Origin: Desulfatibacillum alkenivorans DSM 16219
GTDB lineage: Bacteria > Desulfobacterota > Desulfobacteria > Desulfobacterales > Desulfatibacillaceae
Reading direction: 5' to 3'
Length of the DNA: 64,000 nt
Assembly: GCF_900142135.1 (NCBI RefSeq)
Contig: NZ_FQZU01000010.1
Coordinates: forward strand, 62,001 to 126,000
Shown: in pieces, positions 44,048 through 53,143 of the stretch
Layout: each line of letters begins with the position of its first letter
Position numbering within the stretch: position 1 is the stretch's first letter
Made by a program: the position numbers and the translations under genes
Notes under the pieces: generated by a model
Database searches by the model: none
The model's input: the letters and a program-made list of their open reading frames with translations, nothing else
What the model was told of the DNA's origin: nothing

Positions 44048-44830
44048 TTATTGCAGTTGGTCCCTGACGGGGACGCCCTGGCTTTTCAGGTGCTCCTTGA
44101 TTTCCGGAATGGTGTAGGTTCCGTAGTGGACCATGGAGGCGATGAGGGCCGCGTCGGCCTTGCCCTCTTTGAGCACGTCGGCCAGATGCTGGGGGATGCC
44201 GCCGCCGCCCGAAGCGATGACCGGGATGTTCACGTTTTCCGAGATGAGCGCGGTCAGTTCCAGTTCGTAGCCTTCCTTGGTGCCGTCGGCGTCAATGGAG
44301 TTGAGGCAGATTTCCCCGGCGCCCAGGCGCTCGCCTTCCTGGGCCCACCACAGGGCGTCGATGCCCATGTAGGTGCGGCCGCCGTTGATGACGATTTCGT
44401 AGCCGGAGGGGATTTTTTCGGACTTTTCCACCTTTTTCACGTCCATGCCAAGGACCACGCACTGGTTTCCGAACGCTTCGGCGCCTTCGGTGATGATCTT
44501 GGGATTTTTGACTGCGGCGGAGTTGACGGAGATTTTTTCCGCGCCGGCCAAAAGCACGTCGCGCATGTCCTCCACCGAGGAAATGCCGCCGCCCACGGAA
44601 AAGGGGATGAAAATGGTTTCGGCCACGCGGCGCACCACGTCGATCATGATGCCCCGCTTTTCATGGGACGCGGTGATATCGTAGAAGACCAGTTCGTCGC
44701 ACCCGGCTTCATAATAGATACGGGCCATATCCACGGGGTCCCCGATATCCACATTGCCTTTGAACTTGATTCCTTTGGTGGTCTTTCCGTCCCGGACATC
44801 CAGGCATACGATAACGCGTTTGCTTAACAT
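44048..44830 (-). CDS. hisF: Imidazole glycerol phosphate synthase cyclase subunit HisF
   Basis: 260 residues, full length. [18 protein letters not shown] holds the first catalytic Asp, and [19 protein letters not shown] the second. [20 protein letters not shown] and [15 protein letters not shown] are phosphate-binding loops. HisF with HisH closes the imidazole ring in histidine biosynthesis. It stands alone here, with hisH not in the window. A DRG variant of the common VDGRVVK motif near the N-terminus is usual in part of the family. Confidence 0.94.
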   Translation of the reverse strand: MLSKRVIVCLDVRDGKTTKGIKFKGNVDIGDPVDMARIYYEAGCDELVFYDITASHEKRGIMIDVVRRVAETIFIPFSVGGGISSVEDMRDVLLAGAEKISVNSAAVKNPKIITEGAEAFGNQCVVLGMDVKKVEKSEKIPSGYEIVINGGRTYMGIDALWWAQEGERLGAGEICLNSIDADGTKEGYELELTALISENVNIPVIASGGGGIPQHLADVLKEGKADAALIASMVHYGTYTIPEIKEHLKSQGVPVRDQLQ

Positions 44831-45033
44831 GGCTTTCCCCTGTTTCTTAAAATGATTAGAGCCGCAGTGCGGCCCTTGCTTGCCTTATGGCACAACACGC
44901 CGTGCATGTAAAGAGCTTGAAAAGCCTCCGGTTATGGTATGCACAAGGGGCTTAAATCAAGGCTCCATTATTCGCGTAATTTGCTTCTTCGCTTTCCTAT
45001 CGTTTGGTCCGTATTCAGCCGCCATTCAAAAAC

Positions 45034-45276
45034 GACACTGGGTCCCCGTTTCCGGGATAGCGTCATGATGATTGCAAAACCACCGCAATCATCCCGCCGC
45101 CTCCCTCCACGGGGATGACGGACAGTGACGGGTTCAGTGCCAAAAGGCCTTGAATGCGCCTTCCTATCTTTGCAAAAGGGCGACAAGCGCCCTATGTTCT
45201 TTCGCTAACCCTAAAAGTCGTCATCCCGGCAAGGGCGATCCGCTTTTTCGGATCGCCCGCAAGCCGGGACCCAGTG
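45034..45276. repeat. Composite dispersed repeat, copy 2 of 3
   Basis: Left unit 45034-45120 and right unit 45218-45276 with about 98 bases between, same order and orientation as at 21842-22079. The rest of the 44831-45476 spacer shows nothing else. Confidence 0.8.
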
Positions 45277-45476
45277 TTTTTTTGGCCTGAACCTGGAATA
45301 TGAACTTGCCTGTAGGCAAATCCCTTGCGTCTTCCCATACCGCCCTTGCCGACTATGCGCCCCCATGGTATCGTTCAAAACGAAACGCAAGGGCCTGTTT
45401 GGCGCCATTCTTTTTAGGATGAAAAACGCCGGAGCCTTTGCCTTGCCGCCAATAGCCATTTTGCAGGGGGGCGCCC

Positions 45477-46370
45477 GTGGCTATCTTGTTCGACATCCAG
45501 CGTTTTTGCATCCACGACGGTCCAGGGGTGAGGACCACCTTGTTTTTCAAGGGCTGTCCCTTGCGCTGCCAGTGGTGCCAGAATCCCGAATCCCAAAATC
45601 CAAAACCGGAGATCGCCTTTTACCAGGAAAAATGCGTGGGCTGCTTTGAATGCCTGGAGGCGTGCCCTCATGAAGCCATTGTAAGCCTGCCGGACCGGCG
45701 CATAGACAGGGGCAAGTGCGACGCTTGCGGCCTGTGCGCCGAGGTTTGCACCCAGGACGCCCTACGCCTGGTAGGCAAGGATTGGGACGCGGAATCTCTG
45801 GTGGAGGAGATTGCCGCAGACCGGGATTTTTTTCTGGATTCGGGCGGAGGCCTCACCCTTTCCGGCGGCGAGCCTCTCCTGCAAGGGGATTTTTTGCTGG
45901 AATTTCTTTCCCTGGCCAAGTCTGAGGGGATTCACACAAACCTGGAGACTTGCGGCATGGCCGGGTACGAGGTCCTGAGCAGCCTGACGTCCCTATTGGA
46001 TTTGGTGTACTTTGACCTCAAACTCATGGACTCCCAGGAACACGCCAAATACACCGGCGCGTCCAACGCCCGCATTCTAAGCAACTTTTCCCTGTTGGCC
46101 GGGGAGTTTCCCGCCGTTCAAGCCCGCATGCCGGTCATTCCCGGCGTGAACGATTCGGCGGAAAATATCTTTCAAACAGCCGCCTTTTTACGGCATAATA
46201 ACAAAAACAGCATCCACTTGCTCCCTTATCACAACCTGGGGCAGTCCAAGCTCACCCGCCTGGACGCCGGAGCCGAGCCGTTTTACATCCGGGACATCCC
46301 GGAGGATTATTTGATCCGGGCCAGGGAGGCCTTTGAAAAGGAGGACGTCCATGCCATTGTCTACGAATGA
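45477..46370 (+). CDS. Glycyl radical enzyme activase
   Basis: 297 residues. The radical SAM motif is GCPLRCQWCQNPES, and two inserted ferredoxin clusters follow: CVGCFECLEACPHEAI and CDACGLCAEVCTQDAL. LTLSGGEPLLQGDFLL and FDLKLMDSQEHAKYTG are activase signatures. It uses SAM to place the glycyl radical on the enzyme encoded next. Start GTG 45477. Its last codons overlap the GRE start by 20 bases, so the two are coupled. The extended ferredoxin insert is typical for activases of dehydratase and decarboxylase GREs, not of pyruvate formate lyase. Confidence 0.93.
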   Translation: MAILFDIQRFCIHDGPGVRTTLFFKGCPLRCQWCQNPESQNPKPEIAFYQEKCVGCFECLEACPHEAIVSLPDRRIDRGKCDACGLCAEVCTQDALRLVGKDWDAESLVEEIAADRDFFLDSGGGLTLSGGEPLLQGDFLLEFLSLAKSEGIHTNLETCGMAGYEVLSSLTSLLDLVYFDLKLMDSQEHAKYTGASNARILSNFSLLAGEFPAVQARMPVIPGVNDSAENIFQTAAFLRHNNKNSIHLLPYHNLGQSKLTRLDAGAEPFYIRDIPEDYLIRAREAFEKEDVHAIVYE

Positions 46371-48762
46371 AAAGCAAGCCCGCTCCGTCTCGCCCAGGCT
46401 GTCCCTGGTCAAAAAGAAAGACCGCGTGACCCGCCTGAAAGAGGCCGTCCAGGCCGCAACGCCGGGAATTTGCACGGAGCGCGCCTTGTTGTGGACCGAA
46501 TATTTCAAGGACAAGGCCAACCGGACTAAACACGTTTACGTGCAAATGGCCGAGGCCCTGGCCCACTCCCAGAACAACCGTTCCATCGCCATTCATCCCG
46601 GCGAGCTGATTGTGGGCAATTACACTTCCCGCAGGGTAGGGGGGCTGATGTTCCCGGAACTGCACGGGCTGGTGGTCATGCAAGACCTGTTCAAGTTTCC
46701 CACTAGAGAGACCAATCCCTTGGAAATCTCCCGCCTGAATCAGGTCCGCCTGCTGTCCATCGCGCCGTTCTGGGCTACCCGGATGCTGGCCGTGAAGACC
46801 TGCGACTCCTGGCTGGACGCCTTTTCGTTGGTCCTGAACCAGCTTATGGGGAATTATTACATCATCAACGAGGCCGCCGGAATTTCCCATATCGCCCCGG
46901 ATTACGAAACCCTCTGCCGCCTGGGAACGGACGGCATCAAGGCCCAGGCTTCCAAGCTCCAGAAGCAGAGCCTCATGGACGCGGACAAGTGGTATTTTTA
47001 CGAAAGCGTGAAGATAGCCGCCGAGGGCTTGGCCGCGTTTGGCGAGCGTTACGCCCAATTGGCCGCCGAAATGGGGGAAAACGAATTGGACGAAGGTCGC
47101 GCGGCGGAGTTGAAAGCCGTCGCCGAGGTTTGTTCACGGGTTCCGAGAAAAGGCGCCAAGACCTTCCGCGAAGCCCTGCAATGCTGTTTTTTCGCTCAGA
47201 TCGCCATCAATAACGAAAGCCTGGACAACTCCGTCTGTCCCGGCAGGATGGACCATTATTTGTATCCCTATTACGAAAAGGACCTCAAAACCGGGCTACT
47301 GACCCGGGAGGAGGCCAAGGAGCTTGTGGGCGCCTTTTCCGTGAAAATGTCCGAGATCGTGCCGGTTTTCTCCAAATACATCACCAGGACCCATGGGGGC
47401 TTTTTTAACGGCCAGATCGTAAACGTGGGGGGAACCGACAAAAACGGCGAGGACTCCACCAACGAACTGACCATGATTTTTCTGGAAGTCATGGACGAGT
47501 TGCGCATGCGCCAGCCCAATTACACGGCCCGGGTTCATAAAAACTCCCCCAAAGAATACCTGGACAAGGTTTACGGCATTCTGTCCAAAGGCGCCAATTC
47601 TCCGTCCATATACAATGACGAGGTGATTGTTCCGGTCCTGAAGCAAAACGGAGTGAAAATAGGCGACGCCCGCAATTACACCCCCGTGGGATGCGTGGAG
47701 CCTGTCGCCCAGGGGGTATCTTTTTCCTCCACGGACGCGGCCTTGTTCAATACGGCCATCATCCTGGAACTGGCCCTGAATCAGGGACGGCGCTTGGGCA
47801 GATTCGCTCAGATAGGCGCCAAAACCAAGCCAGCCTCCCAAATGACATGCATCGAAGACGTGCAGGAAGCCTTTGAAATCCAGATGTTCCACGGCATAAA
47901 CCGCCTGCTTAAGGACTTGCAGGCCATTGAAATCGCCAACGCGGAGCATCATCCCACGCCGCTTTCCAGCATGCTCCTGGACGGGTGCCTGGAAAACGGG
48001 GCCTGCTCCACCCGGGGCGGAACGCGCTACAATTTTTCCGGCATTCAATGCGTGGGGCTGGTGGACGTCGGCGATTCCCTGGCCGCCATAAAGCAGGCTG
48101 TGTTTGAGGATAAAAAGCTCAGCATGGAAGAGCTGGTCGGCCATTTGAAAAACAATCTTTCAGACGACCGCTGGCGGCATTATTTGTTGAATATGCCCAA
48201 GTTCGGCAACGACGATCCCTTTGCCGACATCTGGACCGCCTACGCCCTGGACGTTTTTAAGGCAGCCTTGGACGGAAAGACAAGCACCCGGGGCGGCAAG
48301 TACACGGTGGGCGTTTATTCCGTCACCCTGCACGAGTATTGGGGCACGGTGGTATCGGCCCTGCCCAACGGCCGCAGAAATGGCGAAAGCCTGTCCAACG
48401 GCATGTCGCCCTCCAACGGCCAGGATCGCAAAGGCCCCACGGCCGTGTTGAACTCCATGAATCGGATTGACTATTCAAAGACGGACAACGGCGTCAATTT
48501 CAACATCAAGTTCGATGCAAACACCGTGGGTAGCCCGGCCGGCTGCATTGCCATGAAAAGCATCTTTTCCACCTATTTCAAACGCGGAGGAATGCAGGCC
48601 CAGATTAACGTGCTGGACCCCAAGGTTTTGATCGAAGCCAGGGACAACCCCGAGGCTTACCCGCATTTGTTGGTTCGTGTGTCCGGGTATTCGGCCTATT
48701 TCAACGATCTCACCCCAGCCATGAAAGAGGAGATGATCCGCAGGACAAGTATGGGGTTGTGA
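46351..48762 (+). CDS. Glycyl radical enzyme of the eliminating (dehydratase/lyase) class, substrate unknown
   Basis: 803 residues from ATG 46351, with AAGGAGG upstream. The active-site motif is VGCVEPVAQGVSFSSTDAAL with Cys448 and base Glu450. The glycyl loop is VRVSGYSAYF with Gly779. The Cys-x-Glu class includes glycerol and propanediol dehydratase, choline, isethionate and dihydroxypropanesulfonate lyases and hydroxyproline dehydratase. The residues after GCVEP differ from what I remember of the characterised groups, so the substrate is open. It is fused to no other domain. The neighbours include a GntR repressor and an operon of dehydrogenase, kinase and aldolases. Confidence 0.92.
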   Translation: MPLSTNEKQARSVSPRLSLVKKKDRVTRLKEAVQAATPGICTERALLWTEYFKDKANRTKHVYVQMAEALAHSQNNRSIAIHPGELIVGNYTSRRVGGLMFPELHGLVVMQDLFKFPTRETNPLEISRLNQVRLLSIAPFWATRMLAVKTCDSWLDAFSLVLNQLMGNYYIINEAAGISHIAPDYETLCRLGTDGIKAQASKLQKQSLMDADKWYFYESVKIAAEGLAAFGERYAQLAAEMGENELDEGRAAELKAVAEVCSRVPRKGAKTFREALQCCFFAQIAINNESLDNSVCPGRMDHYLYPYYEKDLKTGLLTREEAKELVGAFSVKMSEIVPVFSKYITRTHGGFFNGQIVNVGGTDKNGEDSTNELTMIFLEVMDELRMRQPNYTARVHKNSPKEYLDKVYGILSKGANSPSIYNDEVIVPVLKQNGVKIGDARNYTPVGCVEPVAQGVSFSSTDAALFNTAIILELALNQGRRLGRFAQIGAKTKPASQMTCIEDVQEAFEIQMFHGINRLLKDLQAIEIANAEHHPTPLSSMLLDGCLENGACSTRGGTRYNFSGIQCVGLVDVGDSLAAIKQAVFEDKKLSMEELVGHLKNNLSDDRWRHYLLNMPKFGNDDPFADIWTAYALDVFKAALDGKTSTRGGKYTVGVYSVTLHEYWGTVVSALPNGRRNGESLSNGMSPSNGQDRKGPTAVLNSMNRIDYSKTDNGVNFNIKFDANTVGSPAGCIAMKSIFSTYFKRGGMQAQINVLDPKVLIEARDNPEAYPHLLVRVSGYSAYFNDLTPAMKEEMIRRTSMGL

Positions 48763-48793
48763 TTTCGTAACTTCGCGGCATAGACTTTATTAA

Positions 48794-49522
48794 TCAGGAA
48801 AAGATAATCTCCCGTTCCATGGCGTTGATGTTGGTCAGCAGCTCCAGCACGCCCAGGGGCTTGTCGCCCGGCAGGTAGGCGATGATGGTTCGGTGGAAAA
48901 TGGGCGTGCCGTCGGGCAGTTGCAGGTGCTCAGAAGCGTAATGGTCGCAAAACCAGGGCCGGGTTACCTGCCGAATCCGGGCCACGTCAACGTCCATGGC
49001 CGCGGACGCAAGGGGCGCTTTCCGCCATTGATCCAACGGGACCTGGTTGTATCGCCATATCGGGACGAACATCCTCGCCAGGTCAATACGGCTTTTATCC
49101 TGGCTGGAGATGAGCAGAAAGTGGTTCTCGTAAATTTTTCCGTCCTGCAAAATTTCGTCCCGACAGTCGAAATGGGCCGTCACCCGGTTGGGGGGATCGA
49201 CGAATCCGTCCGATAAGAATCGGATGGACCCAAGCTCCAGCCTTTGCCTGAAGTCGTCCAAGGACGAAGTGGGAACCCAAAGGGCTTTTTGCGGGCTTTC
49301 CCGCACCACCGTTCCCACCCGGGGCTTTTTTATAATCAGGGACTCCATCTCCAAAAGCTCCAGGGCCCGGCGTATCATGCCATGGCTCACACCGGTCTGC
49401 TCCGCCAGTTCGTTAATGGTGGGGACGGGCGAGCCCGGCGGACGATCTCCGGAAATAATTTCTTGTTTTAATTGGAGATAAATTTGAAAATAAAGGGGGA
49501 TGTTTCCCTTTTTAAAAGCCAT
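48794..49522 (-). CDS. GntR family regulator (HutC/UTRA type)
   Basis: 242 residues. N-terminal winged helix IPLYFQIYLQLKQEIISGDR, TINELAEQTGVSHGMIRRAL. The C-terminal ligand domain, about residues 85-240, has the UTRA-like pattern (ILQDGKIYENHFLLISSQ, HRTIIAYLPGDKPLG). It lies between the GRE gene and the divergent operon and probably controls both. Inverted repeats for its binding lie in the 49523-49642 spacer. The effector is likely the pathway substrate. Confidence 0.88.
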   Translation of the reverse strand: MAFKKGNIPLYFQIYLQLKQEIISGDRPPGSPVPTINELAEQTGVSHGMIRRALELLEMESLIIKKPRVGTVVRESPQKALWVPTSSLDDFRQRLELGSIRFLSDGFVDPPNRVTAHFDCRDEILQDGKIYENHFLLISSQDKSRIDLARMFVPIWRYNQVPLDQWRKAPLASAAMDVDVARIRQVTRPWFCDHYASEHLQLPDGTPIFHRTIIAYLPGDKPLGVLELLTNINAMEREIIFS

Positions 49523-49557
49523 AAAGGTTTCCTTTGCCGGAAAATTTGATTTTTTTT

Positions 49558-49619
49558 AATTGACAAACAACCTGGAATTTAGCAACTTTAATTTGATTTT
49601 GTCAATTTTATATCAAATT
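49558..49619. promoter_or_regulatory. Candidate GntR operators in the divergent promoter
   Basis: Two inverted pairs overlap: AATTGACAAA (49558-49567) with TTTGTCAATT (49598-49607), and AATTTGAT (49590-49597) with ATCAAATT (49612-49619). They sit between the GntR gene and the dehydrogenase gene. Confidence 0.6.
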
Positions 49620-49642
49620 GAAATTTTTGGAGGGGATTGTCA

Positions 49643-50698
49643 ATGAAAAAAATGAAAGCAGCCTGCCTGACCAAAATACCCAAGGAAATTGAAGTGCGGG
49701 AAATCCCGGTCCCGGAAATCGGGGAAAATGAGTTCCTGGTCAAGATGCACGCTTGCTCCCTTTGCTATACGGACGTCAAGGCGTGCGTGCACGGCAAGCA
49801 TTTTTATATTGAGCTTTACGGCCTTCCCTGGACTCCCGGGCATGAAATGGCCGGAGAAATCGCGGCGGTGGGCGATCAGGTGACTGGCTATTCCGTGGGG
49901 CAGCGGGTGGCCGTGGCGCCTTTCAATCCGTGTTTGGAATGTCCGCCCTGCAAGCTGGGGGCCTACCGGTTTTGCCACAAGGCGCCGGGCAGTTTTGTGC
50001 AGCCGGGGGGATTTGCGGAATATTTCAAGGTTCCGGGGGAGGGCGCCCATTTGCGCACGCTGGTCCTGCCCGATTCCATGTCCTACGAGGAAGCCGCCCT
50101 GGTGGAGCCTGTGGCGTCCTGCCTGCATGCGGTTCGCAAGGCTGGAGTTCCGCAAGGATCGACGGCGGCCGTCATTGGCGCCGGCCCCATGGGCCTGATT
50201 TTGATGCAGCTTGCCAAGGCCGAGGGCGCGGCCAAGGTGTTTATGGTGGACGTGGACGACCAGCGGTTGGAGCAGGCTTTGGAGTTCGACGCGGACGAGG
50301 TGATCAACTCGGCCAGGGAAAACGCCAACCAGGCCATCCGCTTGAAAACCGGCTTTATGGGCGCCGACGTGGTTTTCGAAGCTGTGGGAAACGCCCAGAC
50401 CTATTTGCTGGCTTTGGAAATGGCCCGGGGCGGCGGCGCGGTGAGTTTGTTCGGCGGCTTGCCCGGCGGGTCTACTGTGGAGATTCCATCGGAGCTTTTG
50501 CATTATCATGAGTTGACCATCACGGGTACGTCCTCGTTCTCACCGGACGACTACAAAAACGCCCTGGAGTTGATCGAGGCGGGAAAAATCGACGTCAAAC
50601 GTTTGATCAGCCACCGGTTTGACAGCCTGGACGGCGTGTTGGAAGCCATCAATCTTAGTTTGGACAAACAGGGATTGAAAAAAGTGGTGCTGCTGTAA
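49643..50698 (+). CDS. Zinc-dependent medium-chain alcohol/polyol dehydrogenase
   Basis: 351 residues from ATG 49643 with GGAGGGG upstream. Catalytic zinc ligands are in ACSLCYTDVKACVHG and PGHEMAGEI. The structural zinc is held by CLECPPCKLGAYRFC. The NAD-binding loop is AAVIGAGPMGLILMQLAKAEG and VDVDDQRLEQALEFDAD follows, favouring NAD. It groups with sorbitol/threonine dehydrogenases. It heads an operon with a kinase and two aldolases, so it probably interconverts a polyol and a ketone or aldehyde of the same pathway. Confidence 0.88.
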   Translation: MKKMKAACLTKIPKEIEVREIPVPEIGENEFLVKMHACSLCYTDVKACVHGKHFYIELYGLPWTPGHEMAGEIAAVGDQVTGYSVGQRVAVAPFNPCLECPPCKLGAYRFCHKAPGSFVQPGGFAEYFKVPGEGAHLRTLVLPDSMSYEEAALVEPVASCLHAVRKAGVPQGSTAAVIGAGPMGLILMQLAKAEGAAKVFMVDVDDQRLEQALEFDADEVINSARENANQAIRLKTGFMGADVVFEAVGNAQTYLLALEMARGGGAVSLFGGLPGGSTVEIPSELLHYHELTITGTSSFSPDDYKNALELIEAGKIDVKRLISHRFDSLDGVLEAINLSLDKQGLKKVVLL

Positions 50699-50713
50699 AC
50701 AGGGAGAGAATTT

Positions 50714-51541
50714 ATGAAATTCGAGGACTTGACGCCATTGGCCGTGGGCCGGGTTTCCGACGTGTACGTGACGCAGGATAACCTTGTTTTCAAACTGCTG
50801 CACGACTCTGTACCGGATTGGAAGGTGGAGGAAGAGTTTAAACGCTGCCGGATTGTAGACAAGGCCGGGGTTCCTTCTCCCAAGGCTTTGGAAATGCTGG
50901 ACATGAAAGGCCGTAAAGGCATTCTCTTTGAGTGGGCGGGCAAGCAGGATCTCCTGAAAGCCAAGTTGGGCAATCCTTTGAATTTGTGGTCAGGGGCCAA
51001 GTTCATGGCCTCCGTGCATGCGGATTTTTTGCGCCGCGAGGCGCCCGGTCTGCCGGATATCAAGGCGGAGGCCTGGCGCATGGCCCACGAGGAGCTTCCC
51101 CAGGGGACCATCAAGCCGGAGCAGTTTGACTTGTTCCGCCGCTACCTGGACGGCCTGCCTGACGGCAACGCCATTTGCCACATGGATTTTCATCCCTCCA
51201 ACATCATGCTTACGGACGACGGCGGGTACTCCGTCATCGATTGGGCCGAGGCGGTAAAGGGCTCTCCCGAGGCGGACGCGGCCATGACTTCCTTTATGCT
51301 CGCCAATGCGGAAACCGCGCCGGGCAACAGCTTTTTGATGGAAATCATCATTTCCATATTCCGCAAGGGTTTTGAAAAGCAGTACAGAAAGCACATTCAG
51401 TCCATGATGGGCTTTTCCGCGGACGGCTTCGAAAAATGGACCCTTTTGCTTGGCGTGTTCCGTATGGCCATGTGGAAGCTGGACAGCGAAAGGGAGTTTT
51501 TGACCAGCCTGATTCGGGAAAACCTGGAGAAATTGGCCTAA
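50714..51541 (+). CDS. APH-like small-molecule kinase
   Basis: 275 residues with the aminoglycoside-phosphotransferase fold. The Brenner motif is ICHMDFHPSNIMLTDDGG and the metal Asp is in SVIDWAEAVKGSP. The N-lobe has an unusual short start (MKFEDLTPLAVGRVSDVYVT). Members phosphorylate diverse hydroxyls (choline, methylthioribose, homoserine, sugars). Given its operon partners a sugar or polyol substrate is likely; that is inference. It starts 15 bases after the dehydrogenase stop. Confidence 0.85.
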   Translation: MKFEDLTPLAVGRVSDVYVTQDNLVFKLLHDSVPDWKVEEEFKRCRIVDKAGVPSPKALEMLDMKGRKGILFEWAGKQDLLKAKLGNPLNLWSGAKFMASVHADFLRREAPGLPDIKAEAWRMAHEELPQGTIKPEQFDLFRRYLDGLPDGNAICHMDFHPSNIMLTDDGGYSVIDWAEAVKGSPEADAAMTSFMLANAETAPGNSFLMEIIISIFRKGFEKQYRKHIQSMMGFSADGFEKWTLLLGVFRMAMWKLDSEREFLTSLIRENLEKLA

Positions 51542-51575
51542 TATGGAATCCAACAACGATTATTGAGAGACGCTC

Positions 51576-52424
51576 ATGTTAGTTACCTTGTCCGAAATAT
51601 TGGCGCCTGCACAAAACGAAAAATATGCGGTGATCGCGCCGGATTTTTTAAGCATCGGCATGCTAAAGCATTATCTGCGTGCGGCTGAAAAATACGGCGC
51701 CCCGATTATCGCCAGTTATCCACCCTTGCCCATCGACCGGTTCCGCCGTTATGACAGGTGGATAGGCAAGATCAGGACTCTTTGCCGGGAATCCAAGGTT
51801 CCGGTGTGCCTCCACCTGGATCACGGCAAGAACGTCCAAATCTGCTTGCGGGCCGTCGCCGCCGGTTTTACCAGCGTGATGATTGACGCCAGCGCCTTTG
51901 ATCTCGACCTGAATCTGAAAATGACTCGGCGGACGGCGCAGGCGGCCCGCCAGGCGGGAGTTTCCGTGGAGGCGGAAATCGGCCACGTGGGCGCCAACAA
52001 AGACAGCATGGAAGGCAAGGCCCAGGAAAGCAACCTGACCGATCCGGAACAGGCCGCTTTTTTCGCCCGGGAAACCGGCGTGGACGCCCTGGCTGTGTCC
52101 ATCGGCACGCTCCACGGGACCTACAAAGGGGAGCCTCACATTGATTTTGGCCGCCTGGAGGCCATTAAAGAGGCTGTGGACGTTCCTCTGGTGCTTCACG
52201 GAGGCTCGGGGACCGGCGAGGACAACCTCCGTCGCTGCGTTGCCGGAGGGATTTGTAAAATCAACGTGTTTACGGAGCTTATTAAGGCCTACTTGCCGGC
52301 GACCAAAGCGGGATTCAATCCCTTGGTGAAAGGAAACCCCGGTTTTCATCAATACAATGCGGTGGACAAAATCCTGGAATTCTATTTTACAATCTCCGGC
52401 AGCATGGGCGTTGCGTCCGCCTAA
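51576..52424 (+). CDS. Class II fructose-bisphosphate aldolase family protein
   Basis: 282 residues. LHLDHGKNVQICLRAV gives the catalytic Asp and a zinc His. SVEAEIGHVGANKD, HGTYKGEPHIDF and LHGGSGTGEDNLR give the other ligands. The length and pattern fit the KbaY/GatY/FbaA class, which cleaves ketose bisphosphates to dihydroxyacetone phosphate and an aldehyde phosphate. Here it is in one operon with a second, class II fuculose-type aldolase, so two different aldol steps are suggested. Confidence 0.9.
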   Translation: MLVTLSEILAPAQNEKYAVIAPDFLSIGMLKHYLRAAEKYGAPIIASYPPLPIDRFRRYDRWIGKIRTLCRESKVPVCLHLDHGKNVQICLRAVAAGFTSVMIDASAFDLDLNLKMTRRTAQAARQAGVSVEAEIGHVGANKDSMEGKAQESNLTDPEQAAFFARETGVDALAVSIGTLHGTYKGEPHIDFGRLEAIKEAVDVPLVLHGGSGTGEDNLRRCVAGGICKINVFTELIKAYLPATKAGFNPLVKGNPGFHQYNAVDKILEFYFTISGSMGVASA

Positions 52425-52466
52425 TCACATATTTCAGGGAAAGCAAAAACAAGCAAAGGAGCAGCC

Positions 52467-53117
52467 ATGTTACTTGAAAAAGAGCGGGAACAAGTGGTTG
52501 TGTACTGCCAAAGGATGATTTCCACAGGCCTGACCGTAGGAACGAGCGGAAACATAAGCATTTATAACCGGGAGCAAGGACTGATGGCCATCAGCCCCAG
52601 TTCCATGGACTACATGATCATGGAGCCGGTGGACGTGGTGGTTCAGGATTTGGACGGCAATGTTGTGGACAGCCCCCGGCGTCCCTCCTCCGAGTCCGAT
52701 CTGCATCTGATCTGCTATAAAAACAGGGAGGACATCAACGCGGTGGTGCACACCCATTCCCCCAACACAACCACCCTGGCGATTCTGGGCTGGGAGCTTC
52801 CGGCGGTCCATTACAACGTGGCCTACAGCGGCGGCTCCACCATTCCCGTGGCGCCGTATCGCCTGTTCGGGACTATGGAGCTTGCGGAAGCGGCTTTGAA
52901 AACCCTGGAAGGCCGTTACGGATGCCTGCTGGCCAATCACGGCGCTCTGGCCGCCGGATCCGGCATCAGCCACGCTTACGCCCTTGCTGAGCAAATGGAG
53001 TTTTGCGCCGAGGTGTATCTGAAAGCCAAAGCCGCGGGCGAGCCCAATGTTTTGAGTGAAGAGCAGATTATTGAAGTCATCGGCAAGTTCATTGCCTATT
53101 CCAGCCAGGAAAAATAG
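52467..53117 (+). CDS. Class II aldolase/adducin family, L-fuculose-1-phosphate aldolase-like
   Basis: 216 residues. TVGTSGNISIYNREQGLMAI is the phosphate-binding start. The zinc-binding His-x-His is in AVVHTHSPNTTTLAIL and the third His in LLANHGALAAGSG. SSESDLHLICY carries the catalytic Glu. The size equals FucA. It would split a 1-phospho-ketose to dihydroxyacetone phosphate and an aldehyde such as lactaldehyde, or a related deoxy-sugar phosphate. Spacing to the next gene is 26 bases. Confidence 0.88.
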   Translation: MLLEKEREQVVVYCQRMISTGLTVGTSGNISIYNREQGLMAISPSSMDYMIMEPVDVVVQDLDGNVVDSPRRPSSESDLHLICYKNREDINAVVHTHSPNTTTLAILGWELPAVHYNVAYSGGSTIPVAPYRLFGTMELAEAALKTLEGRYGCLLANHGALAAGSGISHAYALAEQMEFCAEVYLKAKAAGEPNVLSEEQIIEVIGKFIAYSSQEK

Positions 53118-53143
53118 CAACCTGAAGCGCGGACGGACGAATC

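Noticed and set aside
43904-44827. A plus-strand frame of about 307 codons opposite hisF
   Set aside because: hisF is complete and certain; the opposite frame has no motif and no ribosome binding site.
51576-53117. The two aldolases as proof of a sulfosugar or methylthioadenosine (DHAP-shunt) pathway
   Set aside because: No sulfonate transporter, isomerase or phosphorylase is present, so either named pathway would be over-reading.
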